In this document: positions 8,620 through 15,592 of the stretch, piece by piece
How the letters are laid out: each line of letters begins with the position of its first letter
How positions within the stretch are numbered: position 1 is the stretch's first letter
Source of the DNA: Pseudomonadota bacterium
Lineage (GTDB): Bacteria; Pseudomonadota; Gammaproteobacteria; Steroidobacterales; Steroidobacteraceae
Assembly (NCBI GenBank): GCA_019352035.1
Contig: JABBNZ010000001.1
Coordinates: 53,721 to 117,720 of the forward strand
DNA: 64,000 bases
Direction: 5' to 3'
Made by a program: the position numbers and the translations under genes
Notes under the pieces: model-generated
The model's input: the letters and a program-made list of their open reading frames with translations, nothing else
What the model was told of the DNA's origin: nothing
Database searches by the model: none

Positions 8620-9507
8620 CTAGGCCGTCAGCCGCCGCAGCGCTTCCCCGTACTTCTCGCTCGTCTTCGCCAGGATCTGCGCCGGCAGCTGCGGTCCCGG
8701 CGCCTGCTTGTTCCAGTCGAGCGTCTCGAGGTAATCCCGCACGAACTGCTTGTCGAAGCTCGGCGGGCTGGTGCCCGGCCGGTAGGTGTCGGCAGGCCAG
8801 AAACGCGAGGAATCCGGCGTGATCGCCTCATCGATCAGGGTCAGGTTGCCGTTCTCATCGATGCCGAACTCGAACTTCGTGTCGGCAATGATGATGCCGC
8901 GGGCCAGGGCATGTGCCGCAGCGAACTCATAGAGCGCAATGGCGGTGTCGCGCACACGCGCCGCGAGCGGCGCGCCGATGAGCTTCTCGACTTCGCCAAA
9001 GGAGATGTTTTCGTCGTGGTGGCCCGCGGGCGCCTTGGTTGCGGGAGTGAAGACGGGCGCCGGCAGCCGCGATGCGAGCGTGAGGCCGGCGGGCAGGGCG
9101 ATGCCGCACACGCTGCCGGCGGCCTGGTACTCCTTCCATCCAGAGCCAGCCAGGTAACCGCGAACCACAGCCTCCAGCGGCAGCGTCTTCAAGCGCCGCA
9201 CGATGACCGAACGGCCCTCCAGCATCGAGCGCTCGGCCGGATCGCTGACCAGCTCGGCGATGGCGCGCCCCGTCAGATGATTCGGCACGATGTGGCGGGT
9301 GCGCGCGAACCAGAAGTTGGAAATCTCGGTGAGCACGCGGCCTTTCCCGGGGATCGGGTCCGGCAACACCACATCGAAGGCCGACAGCCGGTCCGTCGCC
9401 ACCATGAGCAGGGCATCGGCGCCGGCCGCGTAGATATCGCGCACCTTGCCTTCGTGGAGCTTCTCGAGTCCGCGCAGCGAGGTGCGGAAGACCGTTTGGC
9501 TTTCCAT
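8620..9507 (-). CDS. purC: SAICAR synthase (phosphoribosylaminoimidazole-succinocarboxamide synthase)
   Basis: 295 residues from the ATG at 9507 (MESQTVFRTSL). It joins aspartate to CAIR using ATP, the step after PurK/PurE. Visible motifs are HEGKVRDIYAAG near the N-terminus, TDRLSAFDVVLPDPIPGKG, EAVVRGYLAGSGWKEYQ, and IIADTKFEFGIDENG followed by LIDEAITPDSSRFW. The length fits the eukaryote-like, longer bacterial PurC subtype. Only 22 bp separate it from the divergent djlA. The frame extends upstream with no ribosome site, so the family start was chosen. Confidence 0.96.
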   Translation of the reverse strand: MESQTVFRTSLRGLEKLHEGKVRDIYAAGADALLMVATDRLSAFDVVLPDPIPGKGRVLTEISNFWFARTRHIVPNHLTGRAIAELVSDPAERSMLEGRSVIVRRLKTLPLEAVVRGYLAGSGWKEYQAAGSVCGIALPAGLTLASRLPAPVFTPATKAPAGHHDENISFGEVEKLIGAPLAARVRDTAIALYEFAAAHALARGIIIADTKFEFGIDENGNLTLIDEAITPDSSRFWPADTYRPGTSPPSFDKQFVRDYLETLDWNKQAPGPQLPAQILAKTSEKYGEALRRLTA

Positions 9508-9529
9508 GCTTGCTACTATAGCAGCGCGT

Positions 9530-10333
9530 ATGCGGTACACCGGTAAGGTTGTCGGGGGCTTGATCGGCATGTTCCTGGGGCCTCTCGGCGCCCTGGCCGG
9601 CGTGCTGCTCGGGCACCAGGTGGATGAGCATCTCGACCGGCAGGATCAGCCGCTGCCCGGTCCGGAGGAGATCACCGCCATCGGTGAGCATTTCTTCCGC
9701 GCCACCTTCCGGGTCATGGGCTACCTCGCGAAGGCCGACGGGCGGGTCTCGGAGCAGGAGATCTCCGCCGCGCGCGCCGTGATGGCGGAGCTGCGGCTCG
9801 ACACCGCCCGGGTACAACAGGCGATCGAATGCTTCACCACGGGCAAGCAGCCAGGCTTCGATCTCGCCGCGGAGCTGGCCAACCTCGGCCGCGCCTGCGC
9901 CGGCCGCCCCGACCTCGTGCGCGTCTTCGTCGAGATCCAGGTGCGCGCGGCGCTGAGCGGCAACAACCTCGACGGGCCCGTGCGGCCGCTGCTGCATCGG
10001 ATCGCCGGACGGCTCGGGGTGTCCCCGCTGGAGCTGGCGCAGATCGAAGCCGTGCTGCGCATCCGCGGCGGCAGCTTCCACTATGCGCCGGCGGGAGCCG
10101 GGCCTCGAGTCAGCGACGCGCAGAAGCTGGATCAGGCCTACAAGATCCTCGAGGCGGCCGCCGGCGACAGCGACCAGGAGATCGTCAAAGCCTACCGCCG
10201 GCAGTTGAGCCGGCACCATCCCGACAAGCTGAAGGCCAACGGGTTGCCGGAATCGATGATCGAGCACTCGAAGCAGCGCACGCAGCAGATCATCGAGGCG
10301 TACGAGCTCATTCGCGAGCGGCGGGGGATCTAG
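9530..10333 (+). CDS. djlA: Membrane-anchored co-chaperone DjlA
   Basis: 267 residues. The N-terminus has a glycine-rich transmembrane segment KVVGGLIGMFLGPLGALAGV (about residues 6-25), typical of the DjlA dimerising anchor. A TerB-like helical domain follows (YLAKADGRVSEQEISAARAV), then a C-terminal J domain with HHPDKL, the HPD tripeptide that stimulates DnaK ATPase. The J domain begins at LDQAYKILEAAAGDSDQEIV. It acts at the cytoplasmic face of the inner membrane. Its 3' end overlaps the convergent cobalamin-binding-like gene by 26 bp. Confidence 0.95.
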   Translation: MRYTGKVVGGLIGMFLGPLGALAGVLLGHQVDEHLDRQDQPLPGPEEITAIGEHFFRATFRVMGYLAKADGRVSEQEISAARAVMAELRLDTARVQQAIECFTTGKQPGFDLAAELANLGRACAGRPDLVRVFVEIQVRAALSGNNLDGPVRPLLHRIAGRLGVSPLELAQIEAVLRIRGGSFHYAPAGAGPRVSDAQKLDQAYKILEAAAGDSDQEIVKAYRRQLSRHHPDKLKANGLPESMIEHSKQRTQQIIEAYELIRERRGI

Positions 10334-11129
10334 ACCATTCTTCGATGACCTCCTGCACGGCCTGCAGCCCGTCGGTGAGCGCCGCGGGCCCGGGCTGCAG
10401 AATGATGGCGGACTTGATCTCGCGCACGAAGCCGCCGCGCACCGCCGGGATGGTGCTCCAGCCGGGCCGCGCCGCCACTTCCTCGGGCCGGAACTTCTTG
10501 CCGCACCAGGAACCGAAAATGACGTCGGGCGCGCGGCGCGGCACCTGCAACGCGTCGGCGATGATTCGCTGGCGGCCGAGAGGCTGGACCGACAGCTCGG
10601 GGAAGCAGTCCTCGCCGCCTGCGATGCCAATCAGCTCCGAGACCCAGCGGATGGCGGAGATCAGCGGCTCATCCCATTCCTCGAAGTACACCCGGGGCCG
10701 GCGCGGCAGCGCGCTCGAGCGCTTGCGGGCCGTCTCGAGGCCGTCCTCGAGCCGCGCAACCAGCTCGGCCGTTCGCGCCTCGCAGCCGATCATGCCCCCC
10801 AGCGTGCGGATCATGCGAAAGATCTCCGCGACGCTGCGCTGGTTGAAAAGGTGCACATCCAGTCCCGCACGCGCGAGTTGCGCCGCGATGTCCGCCTGCA
10901 GGTCGGAGAAGCCGAGAACGAGGTCGGGCTGCAGCGCCAGGATGCGATCGAGCTTCGCGCTGGTGAAGGCCGAGACCCGCGGCTTCTCCTTTCTCGCTCG
11001 CGCCGGACGTACCGTGAAGCCGGAGATACCGACGATGCGGCGCTCTTCGCCGAGCAGGTACAGCGTCTCGGTCGTCTCCTCGGTGAGGCAGACGATCCGT
11101 TGGGGGAATCCTGAATCGGCGGAGGACAT
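10308..11129 (-). CDS. Cobalamin/iron-complex-binding protein of the BtuF fold, no signal peptide seen
   Basis: 273 residues from the ATG at 11129 (MSSADSGFPQRIVCLTEETTE). The fold is that of class III periplasmic binding proteins (BtuF/FhuD), shown by ERRIVGISGFTVRPA, the helix segment ALQPDLVLGFSDLQADIA, and RVYFEEWDEPLISA with GSWCGKKF. No hydrophobic signal sequence is present at this start, and the upstream extension is repeat-derived sequence. Relatives annotated as cobalamin-binding proteins are common in proteobacteria and often stand alone, as here. No btuC/btuD is seen nearby. The ligand is not proven. Confidence 0.75.
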   Translation of the reverse strand: MSSADSGFPQRIVCLTEETTETLYLLGEERRIVGISGFTVRPARARKEKPRVSAFTSAKLDRILALQPDLVLGFSDLQADIAAQLARAGLDVHLFNQRSVAEIFRMIRTLGGMIGCEARTAELVARLEDGLETARKRSSALPRRPRVYFEEWDEPLISAIRWVSELIGIAGGEDCFPELSVQPLGRQRIIADALQVPRRAPDVIFGSWCGKKFRPEEVAARPGWSTIPAVRGGFVREIKSAIILQPGPAALTDGLQAVQEVIEEWSRSPAARE

Positions 11130-11149
11130 GCTAGTGCCTATCGTAGCAG

Positions 11150-11246
11150 GCACATCGATGTGCCCCGCCGCCGAAGGTGGCGGAGGTCGCGAGCCAAAAC
11201 CGCGCTTTTGCTCGCGGCCGCGCTGGGACGGCCGGATCCAGCGCTT
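11150..11246 (+). repeat. Family B palindromic repeat, copy 1
   Basis: Opens with the 14-bp palindrome GCACATCGATGTGC (11150-11163). CCGCC...GGCGG follows, then a hairpin with arms CGCGAGC and GCTCGCG around AAAACCGCGCTTTT (11188-11217). It ends GGCCGGATCCAGCGCTT. It lies in the gap between the divergent BtuF-like and YihY genes. Copies 2 and 3 share the same order of blocks. Confidence 0.75.
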
Positions 11247-11304
11247 CATAGAAGTGACTCTATCGAAGTGACATCGGCGTGTCAGCCGCTTAACCTTGCC
11301 GGCG

Positions 11305-12651
11305 ATGTGGGCGAGATTCTGGAGTTTTCTGGACTGGTGCTTCTTCGGTCCCGCTTCCCAGGGGGCCGGGCGCCGTCCGCGGCTGATCCGCGGGATGCGC
11401 TACCCCTATGCGGTGGTGCGCGACCTCTCACGCCCCGACATCAAGCTGCGCGCGATGGGGCTCGTCTACACGACCCTGCTGGCGCTCATTCCGCTCGCCG
11501 CCTTCAGCTTTGCGATCCTGAAGATCTTCCGCGCGCGAAGCGACCTGCGCGTCGCGGTCTACCAGCTCTTCAGTGCCTTGGGACCCGTCGGCGCGCAGGA
11601 GCTGACCTCCCGCGTGATGGACTTTGCCAATGGCGTCGGCGGTGGGGTCGTAGGCTCAGTCGGATTTGCGCTGCTCGCGTGGACGCTGGTCGGCACCATC
11701 AAGAAGGTCGAGGACAGCTTCAATTTTCTCTGGCGGGTGCAGCAGGCGCGCAGCTTCGCCCGGCGGGTGAGCGAGTACCTGACCCTGATCGTGGTCGGTC
11801 CGGTCATCCTGGTCGTGTTCATCGGCATGTCGCGGCGGGCGCTGGAGAGTGCTCCGATCCGCGAGCTCGGACAGCTGCCGTTCCTCGACATGCTCACCGC
11901 CGCGGGGGTGAAGCTGGCTCCGTTCGTCATGGTGAGCGCATTCTTCACCGGTCTCTACCTCTTCGTTCCGAACACCCGTGTGCGGTGGCGGCCCGCACTG
12001 ATCGGCGCCCTGGTCGCAGGAGTGCTGTGGGCGGGGGTGGGGAGGGTGTTCACCGCGTTCGTCGTGCACTCCACGCGGCTGACCATCGTCTATGCCGGAT
12101 TCGCTTTCATCGTTGCCGCACTGCTGTGGACGTATCTCGGCTGGCTCATCCTGCTCGCCGGCGCGAATCTGTCCTTCTACATCCAGAACCCGACGTACCT
12201 GCGGCTCGGCCTGCAGGAGCTGAGGCTCTCGAGCGGCGAGGTCGAGCATCTGGCGCTGCGCCTGATGTACTTCGTCGGCCGCACCTACGTCACCGGCGGC
12301 AGGCGTTGGAGCGTCAACGGCCTCGCCACGGAGCTCGGTCTGCCCGGGATCGCGGTCGCGCAGATGGTCTCCACATTGGAGCTCGCGGGATTGCTGGTGG
12401 TCACCGAGGAGGAGGAGCTGCTGCCGGCGCGCGACATCGGCCACATCCCGGTGAGCGAGATCCTGGAAATCGCTCGCAATCAGCGCAGCGGCCACTTCAC
12501 GCCGCGCTCGGTCTCGATCCCGGCGGTAGACCGTCTGATAGCAACTATCGATGAGGCGCGCCGCGCTCCCTGCGGTGAGCTGACGCTTCGTGACCTGGTG
12601 GAAGAGCCGCCGCGGCCGACGCTGACGCTGGCCGCCGGCAAGCGCGGCTGA
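11305..12651 (+). CDS. YihY/BrkB-family inner membrane protein, long form
   Basis: 448 residues from the ATG at 11305 (a TTG at 11296 is possible). The BrkB/YihY domain (about residues 40-290) has several hydrophobic helices, such as MGLVYTTLLALIPLAAFSFA, YLTLIVVGPVILVVFIGM and AGFAFIVAALLWTYLGWLI. The C-terminal 150 residues (LRLMYFVGRTYVTGGRRWSV onward) look like a cytoplasmic winged-helix extension (LATELGLPGIAVAQMVSTLE). Once proposed as ribonuclease BN, the family's function is unsettled. A shorter paralogue without this extension is at 35349-36341. Confidence 0.9.
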   Translation: MWARFWSFLDWCFFGPASQGAGRRPRLIRGMRYPYAVVRDLSRPDIKLRAMGLVYTTLLALIPLAAFSFAILKIFRARSDLRVAVYQLFSALGPVGAQELTSRVMDFANGVGGGVVGSVGFALLAWTLVGTIKKVEDSFNFLWRVQQARSFARRVSEYLTLIVVGPVILVVFIGMSRRALESAPIRELGQLPFLDMLTAAGVKLAPFVMVSAFFTGLYLFVPNTRVRWRPALIGALVAGVLWAGVGRVFTAFVVHSTRLTIVYAGFAFIVAALLWTYLGWLILLAGANLSFYIQNPTYLRLGLQELRLSSGEVEHLALRLMYFVGRTYVTGGRRWSVNGLATELGLPGIAVAQMVSTLELAGLLVVTEEEELLPARDIGHIPVSEILEIARNQRSGHFTPRSVSIPAVDRLIATIDEARRAPCGELTLRDLVEEPPRPTLTLAAGKRG

Positions 12652-12664
12652 GATTCGTCCGCCG

Positions 12665-13289
12665 TTAGAGCGTGACGCACCCCTGGTCGGTGCCGACCAG
12701 GAGCATATCGGCGGGACGCCTGGCGAAAAGCCCGACCGTCACGACACCCGTGAGACCCGTGAGCTCGCTTTCGAGCGCTACCGGATCGGCGATGCTGAGG
12801 CCGTGCACGTCGAGGATGTGGTTGCCGTTGTCGGTCAGGAAGCCCTGGCGCCAGACCGGCCGCGCGCCGCGCTCTTCCAATGCGCGGGCAATGAGCCTGC
12901 GTGCCATCGGGATCACCTCGATCGGCAGCGGAAAGGCGCCGAGTGTGCCGACGAGCTTGCTCTGATCGATGATGCAGATGAAGCGCGCGGCCGCCGCCCT
13001 TGATGAGGTGATGCGCGCGCGTGGCCTCGTCGGCACCGTCGATGTAGAGCGGCAGATCCGCGACGTCATTGAGCTCGAGCACGGGGACCCGGGCGGCATG
13101 AAGGAGCGCCGTAGTGGCGTTGGAGCTGGAGACCGCGGCGCGCACCTGCCCGGGATGCGCCGCCAGCGCCTCGATGAAGAAGCGCACCGTGGAGCCGGTG
13201 CCGACGCCGAGCACGGAGCCGGCGGGAACGTGCTCGAGAGCGGCTTCGGCTGCGCGCCGCTTCTTCGCATCGGCCATCGTCGCAGTCAT
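12665..13289 (-). pseudogene. rpiA: Ribose-5-phosphate isomerase A, frameshifted by internal deletion
   Basis: Two frames together read as RpiA. The first (from ATG 13289 or 13277) gives [38 protein letters not shown] and [19 protein letters not shown]. After about 12985 the homology continues in another frame as [57 protein letters not shown] and [20 protein letters not shown]. Between KGGG and RFICI, E. coli has AALTREKIIASVAEK; here only 7 bases remain, a loss of about 38 bp. The lost part includes the catalytic Glu of the TREK motif. No other damage is visible, so this is either a recent mutation or an assembly error. Confidence 0.85.
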
Positions 13290-13315
13290 TGGGACTTCCG
13301 CCCTCCAGAAACGAA

Positions 13316-13337
13316 CGTGCCCGCCGGAGCGGGCACG
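13316..13337 (-). terminator. Strong hairpin between the Lys/Ala peptide gene and rpiA
   Basis: CGTGCCCGC and GCGGGCACG (13316-13324 and 13329-13337) form a perfect 9-bp stem. On the minus strand it is followed by TTCGTTTCT, so it could terminate transcription from the small gene upstream and separate it from rpiA. Confidence 0.55.
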
Positions 13338-13356
13338 AGAATCTCGATTCGTTTCA

Positions 13357-13384
13357 CTCGGCGGCCGCCGAAGCGGCCGCCGAG
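13357..13384 (-). terminator. 12-bp hairpin with TTCG tetraloop after the Lys/Ala peptide gene
   Basis: On the minus strand CTCGGCGGCCGC-TTCG-GCGGCCGCCGAG forms a perfect 12-bp stem closed by the extra-stable C(UUCG)G loop, 8 bases after the stop of the 16-residue gene. It lacks a long T tract, so it may protect the 3' end as much as terminate. Confidence 0.6.
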
Positions 13385-13392
13385 CAAAGGCC

Positions 13393-13443
13393 TTACTTCT
13401 TCTTCGCAGCTTTCTTCTTGGCCTTCTTTTTTGCTTTCGCCAT
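13393..13443 (-). CDS. 16-residue lysine/alanine peptide
   Basis: ATG at 13443 and TAA at 13393-13395 give MAKAKKKAKKKAAKKK: eleven Lys, four Ala and one Met. GGAG sits 7 bases before the ATG, two strong hairpins follow the stop, and a plausible promoter precedes it, so it has its own complete transcription and translation signals. The sequence resembles the Lys/Ala tails of bacterial histone H1-like proteins but stands alone. A nucleic-acid-binding role would be a guess. It lies between rpiA and fau, where I know of no standard gene. Confidence 0.6.
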   Translation of the reverse strand: MAKAKKKAKKKAAKKK

Positions 13444-13481
13444 GTTGGCTCTCCAGTTGTCGGGTTAGTCCGAGGTCGGAG

Positions 13482-13511
13482 TATATACAGGTGAAACAAA
13501 AAAACAAGCAA
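13482..13511 (-). promoter_or_regulatory. Putative promoter of the Lys/Ala peptide gene
   Basis: Read on the minus strand, TTGCTT (13511-13506) and TATATA (13487-13482) are 18 bases apart, with an AT-rich spacer in an otherwise GC-rich region. The -10 box lies about 40 bases from the ATG. Confidence 0.4.
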
Positions 13512-13559
13512 GGGGGGAGTGGATGTGGTAGCCGCCTCTCGCGAGCTGTGAGGTGCGCC

Positions 13560-14150
13560 TCATCCACTCGCGCACCGGATCACGCCGCGCTCGGTGATCA
13601 CGAGATCGAGCGGCACGTCGTGCGCAGCGGCCGCGATGCGGTCCACCTCCTGCGATGCGTAACCGATTCCGACCAGCAGCGGCGCGCGCCAGACGCTGCG
13701 CAGGCGCAGGAATCCGAATGCGCGATCGTAGTAGCCCGCCCCCATGCCGAGCCGCATGCCGTGACGATCGAAGCCGACGAGCGGAAGGAACACGACATCG
13801 AGCAGGCGCGCGCTCGCGAGCTGCGGCCCTTCGGGCTCGGCGATGCCGAAGCGATTGAAGCTGCGCCGCTGCGTGAGCTGCGCGAAGCGCATGCTGCGCG
13901 CTCGCGCGCGCCGGTCGATGCGAGGGAGATAGACGCGGCATGCGCGGCGCAGCGCGAGCGCGATGAGGCAGGAGGTATCGAGCTCTTCGGCGGTGGCGGC
14001 GTAGATGCCGATGCGGCGGCCGGAACGGAGATTGAGCGCGTGATCGGCGTAGCGGGCGATTTGCCGCGCGGCGTGCGCGCGCTCGGCGGCGGATACCGCC
14101 CGGCGCTTCGCACGAAGCGACGCCCGCAGGGATCTGCGGGCGTCGGTCAT
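13560..14150 (-). CDS. fau: 5-formyltetrahydrofolate cyclo-ligase
   Basis: 196 residues from the ATG at 14150 (MTDARRSLRASLRAKRRAVS). It uses ATP to convert 5-formyl-THF to 5,10-methenyl-THF. Family marks are RIGIYAATAEELDTSCLIAL, the C-terminal GFDRHGMRLGMGAGYYDRAF with the phosphate-binding GMGAGYYDR, and DVPLDLVITERGVI. It lies directly downstream of the 6S RNA gene, as in E. coli, where ssrS and ygfA are cotranscribed and 6S is processed from the joint transcript. It links to the glycine cleavage genes at 21-26 kb through one-carbon metabolism. Confidence 0.94.
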   Translation of the reverse strand: MTDARRSLRASLRAKRRAVSAAERAHAARQIARYADHALNLRSGRRIGIYAATAEELDTSCLIALALRRACRVYLPRIDRRARARSMRFAQLTQRRSFNRFGIAEPEGPQLASARLLDVVFLPLVGFDRHGMRLGMGAGYYDRAFGFLRLRSVWRAPLLVGIGYASQEVDRIAAAAHDVPLDLVITERGVIRCASG

Positions 14151-14171
14151 GCCGGAATCAAGAAGCGCCAC

Positions 14172-14349
14172 CCGCCTGTGCCGGTGCGAACCGTTGCTCT
14201 CGAACCAGAGCAACAGGTGGGACGAGCTGTGACAGGTAAGGCTTTCCGCTCATGGCGGACTTGCACAGTGCTGCCGACGAGCCCTGCCCCGTGGGTGTTT
14301 CAATTAGGGTCCGAGGTAACCCGGCCCGCTTGTCGAACACCGCAGGCGA
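14172..14349 (-). ncRNA. ssrS: 6S RNA
   Basis: The gap between zapA and fau, read on the minus strand, has 6S features. The closing stem is GCCTGCGGTG with CACCG..CAGGC. Near the 5' end is TGTTCGACAAGCGGGCC, matching the E. coli block TGTTCGCAAGCGGGCC. Near the 3' side is GAAAGCCTTACCTG, matching GAAGCCTTAAAACTG, followed by a long GTTGCTCT/AGAGCAAC hairpin. The centre is weakly paired, as expected for the bubble that mimics an open promoter and traps sigma-70 RNA polymerase. The position between zapA and fau is the conserved gammaproteobacterial location. Ends are accurate to about 5 bases. Confidence 0.88.
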
Positions 14350-14400
14350 CGCCGGGAACCACTCTACACCAAGGCCGCCCGGATGTGGCGGTGGCGTGTG

Positions 14401-14718
14401 TCACAGCTCGAGTTGCTGAGCGCGCTCCAGCGCGGTCTCGACCCGCTCGCGCAAGGCACGGACCTTGCCGCCCGCCTCGCTCTCGAGCTTGGCGTCGCGG
14501 CCGCGCAGCTGCAGCAGCTCGTGAGCCATGTTGAGCGCCACCATGACGGCGATGCGATCGAGCCCGACGAGCTTGCCGCTGTCGCGGATCTCGCGCATGC
14601 GGCCGTTCAGGTACTCCGCCGCATCGAGAAGCGCCGAGCGCTCCTCATAGGGGCAGGAGACCGCGTACTCTTTCTCCATGATGCGCACGCTGACGCGCGC
14701 CTGATCCTGAGTGCTCAT
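14401..14718 (-). CDS. zapA: Cell division protein ZapA
   Basis: 105 residues. ZapA crosslinks FtsZ filaments in the division ring. Family marks are VRIMEKEYAVSCPYEERSAL, LLDAAEYLNGRMREIRDSGK and DRIAVMVALNMAHELLQ, followed by a C-terminal coiled coil (KLESEAGGKVRALRERVETA). The start overlaps the stop of the ZapB-like gene by 4 bp, so the two are coupled. 6S RNA lies downstream. Confidence 0.95.
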   Translation of the reverse strand: MSTQDQARVSVRIMEKEYAVSCPYEERSALLDAAEYLNGRMREIRDSGKLVGLDRIAVMVALNMAHELLQLRGRDAKLESEAGGKVRALRERVETALERAQQLEL

Positions 14719-14945
14719 GCGCCATGCTCCAGGGTTTTCAGCCTGCCGATCATGGCCTCGACGCGGGTGCGCACCTGCTCGTTCTTCGAGAGGAGCGAGG
14801 CGCGCTCCGTCGCCAGCGACTCGTGCCGCTGGCGCAACGCGCGGTTCTCCTCCCGCAGATGATCTACGGTGGCCACCAGCTCCTCGATACGTCGCGCGAG
14901 GCGCGCCAGCTCGAGATCGAGCTGAGATTTGACGGTGTCGCTCAT
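14715..14945 (-). CDS. Small coiled-coil protein, ZapB-like (TIGR02449 type)
   Basis: 76 residues from the ATG at 14945 (MSDTVKSQLDLELARLARRI). Almost the whole chain is one predicted coiled coil with regular Leu/Ile spacing, e.g. RIEELVATVDHLREENRALR. It belongs to the small coiled-coil proteins that precede zapA in many gammaproteobacteria and are thought to act with ZapA as ZapB does. It overlaps zapA by 4 bp. Function is inferred from position and structure type. Confidence 0.82.
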   Translation of the reverse strand: MSDTVKSQLDLELARLARRIEELVATVDHLREENRALRQRHESLATERASLLSKNEQVRTRVEAMIGRLKTLEHGA

Positions 14946-15034
14946 GGTGCCCTGACTATAGAGCCGCGCTCTCGACGGGGTCAATCGGAGCTGACAGCCT
15001 TCTGGGGTCCCGCAGGCATATAATGGTCGGGTCC

Positions 15035-15592
15035 ATGATCCAAGCGAACTACGCGGACATCCAGAGTGTCCTGACGGACGAGCGCGCGTTGACCGATGCG
15101 GCCGAGGCGCATGGCACCCTCGCCGGCTGCCTGTGCGGCGGCGCGGGCTACCGGTTCGAGGACTGGCTGCTCGAGATCCTGCCGGAAGGGCGGGCGCAGC
15201 CGCTCGCCGCCGCGACGTTGCGGGAGCTCTATACGGAGACCGGCGGGTCGCTGCGGGCGCCGGACATGGAGTTCGATCTGCTGTTGCCGCAGGAGGCGCA
15301 GTCGATCGATGCGCGCGCCGCGGCGCTCGCCCAATGGTGTCAGGGGTTCCTGTACGGACTCGGCTCGGGTCCCGTACAGGATGCCGCCAGCCTCCCCGGC
15401 GATGTGGGAGAGATCGTGCGCGACCTGACCGAGATCAGCCGTGTCGGCGTCGACATCGCCCAGACCGAGGAATCGAACGAGAACGCCTATGCGGAGCTCG
15501 TCGAGTTCGTACGCGTGAGCGTTCAGGTCATTTTCGAGGAACTCGAGCCCCTGCGGGCGACCCCCTCCTCACCAGGAGCACCTCTGCATTGA
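15035..15592 (+). CDS. ygfB: YgfB/YecA family protein (UPF0149)
   Basis: 185 residues from the ATG at 15035 (MIQANYADIQSVL); an ATG at 15023 would add four residues but coincides with a TATAAT-like box at 15018-15023. Conserved features are AEAHGTLAGCLCGGAGYRFE, LAQWCQGFLYGLGSG, EIVRDLTEISRVGVD and a short C-terminal PLH resembling E. coli YgfB. In Pseudomonas a YgfB homologue represses the alpA/ampDh3 regulatory branch; here the role is unknown. It is divergent from zapA and first in a run with pepP-ubiH-ubiI, whose genes overlap by a few bases. Confidence 0.92.
   Translation: MIQANYADIQSVLTDERALTDAAEAHGTLAGCLCGGAGYRFEDWLLEILPEGRAQPLAAATLRELYTETGGSLRAPDMEFDLLLPQEAQSIDARAAALAQWCQGFLYGLGSGPVQDAASLPGDVGEIVRDLTEISRVGVDIAQTEESNENAYAELVEFVRVSVQVIFEELEPLRATPSSPGAPLH

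Noticed and set aside
13444-13500. LexA box near the Lys/Ala peptide promoter (CTGTATATACTCC)
   Set aside because: Only one half matches; the paired ACAG half-site at the required spacing is absent.
12480-13511. Single 343-codon minus-strand frame through rpiA
   Set aside because: It joins the N-terminal half of RpiA to out-of-frame sequence beyond the deletion; the second half of RpiA continues in a different frame, so this is a frameshift product.
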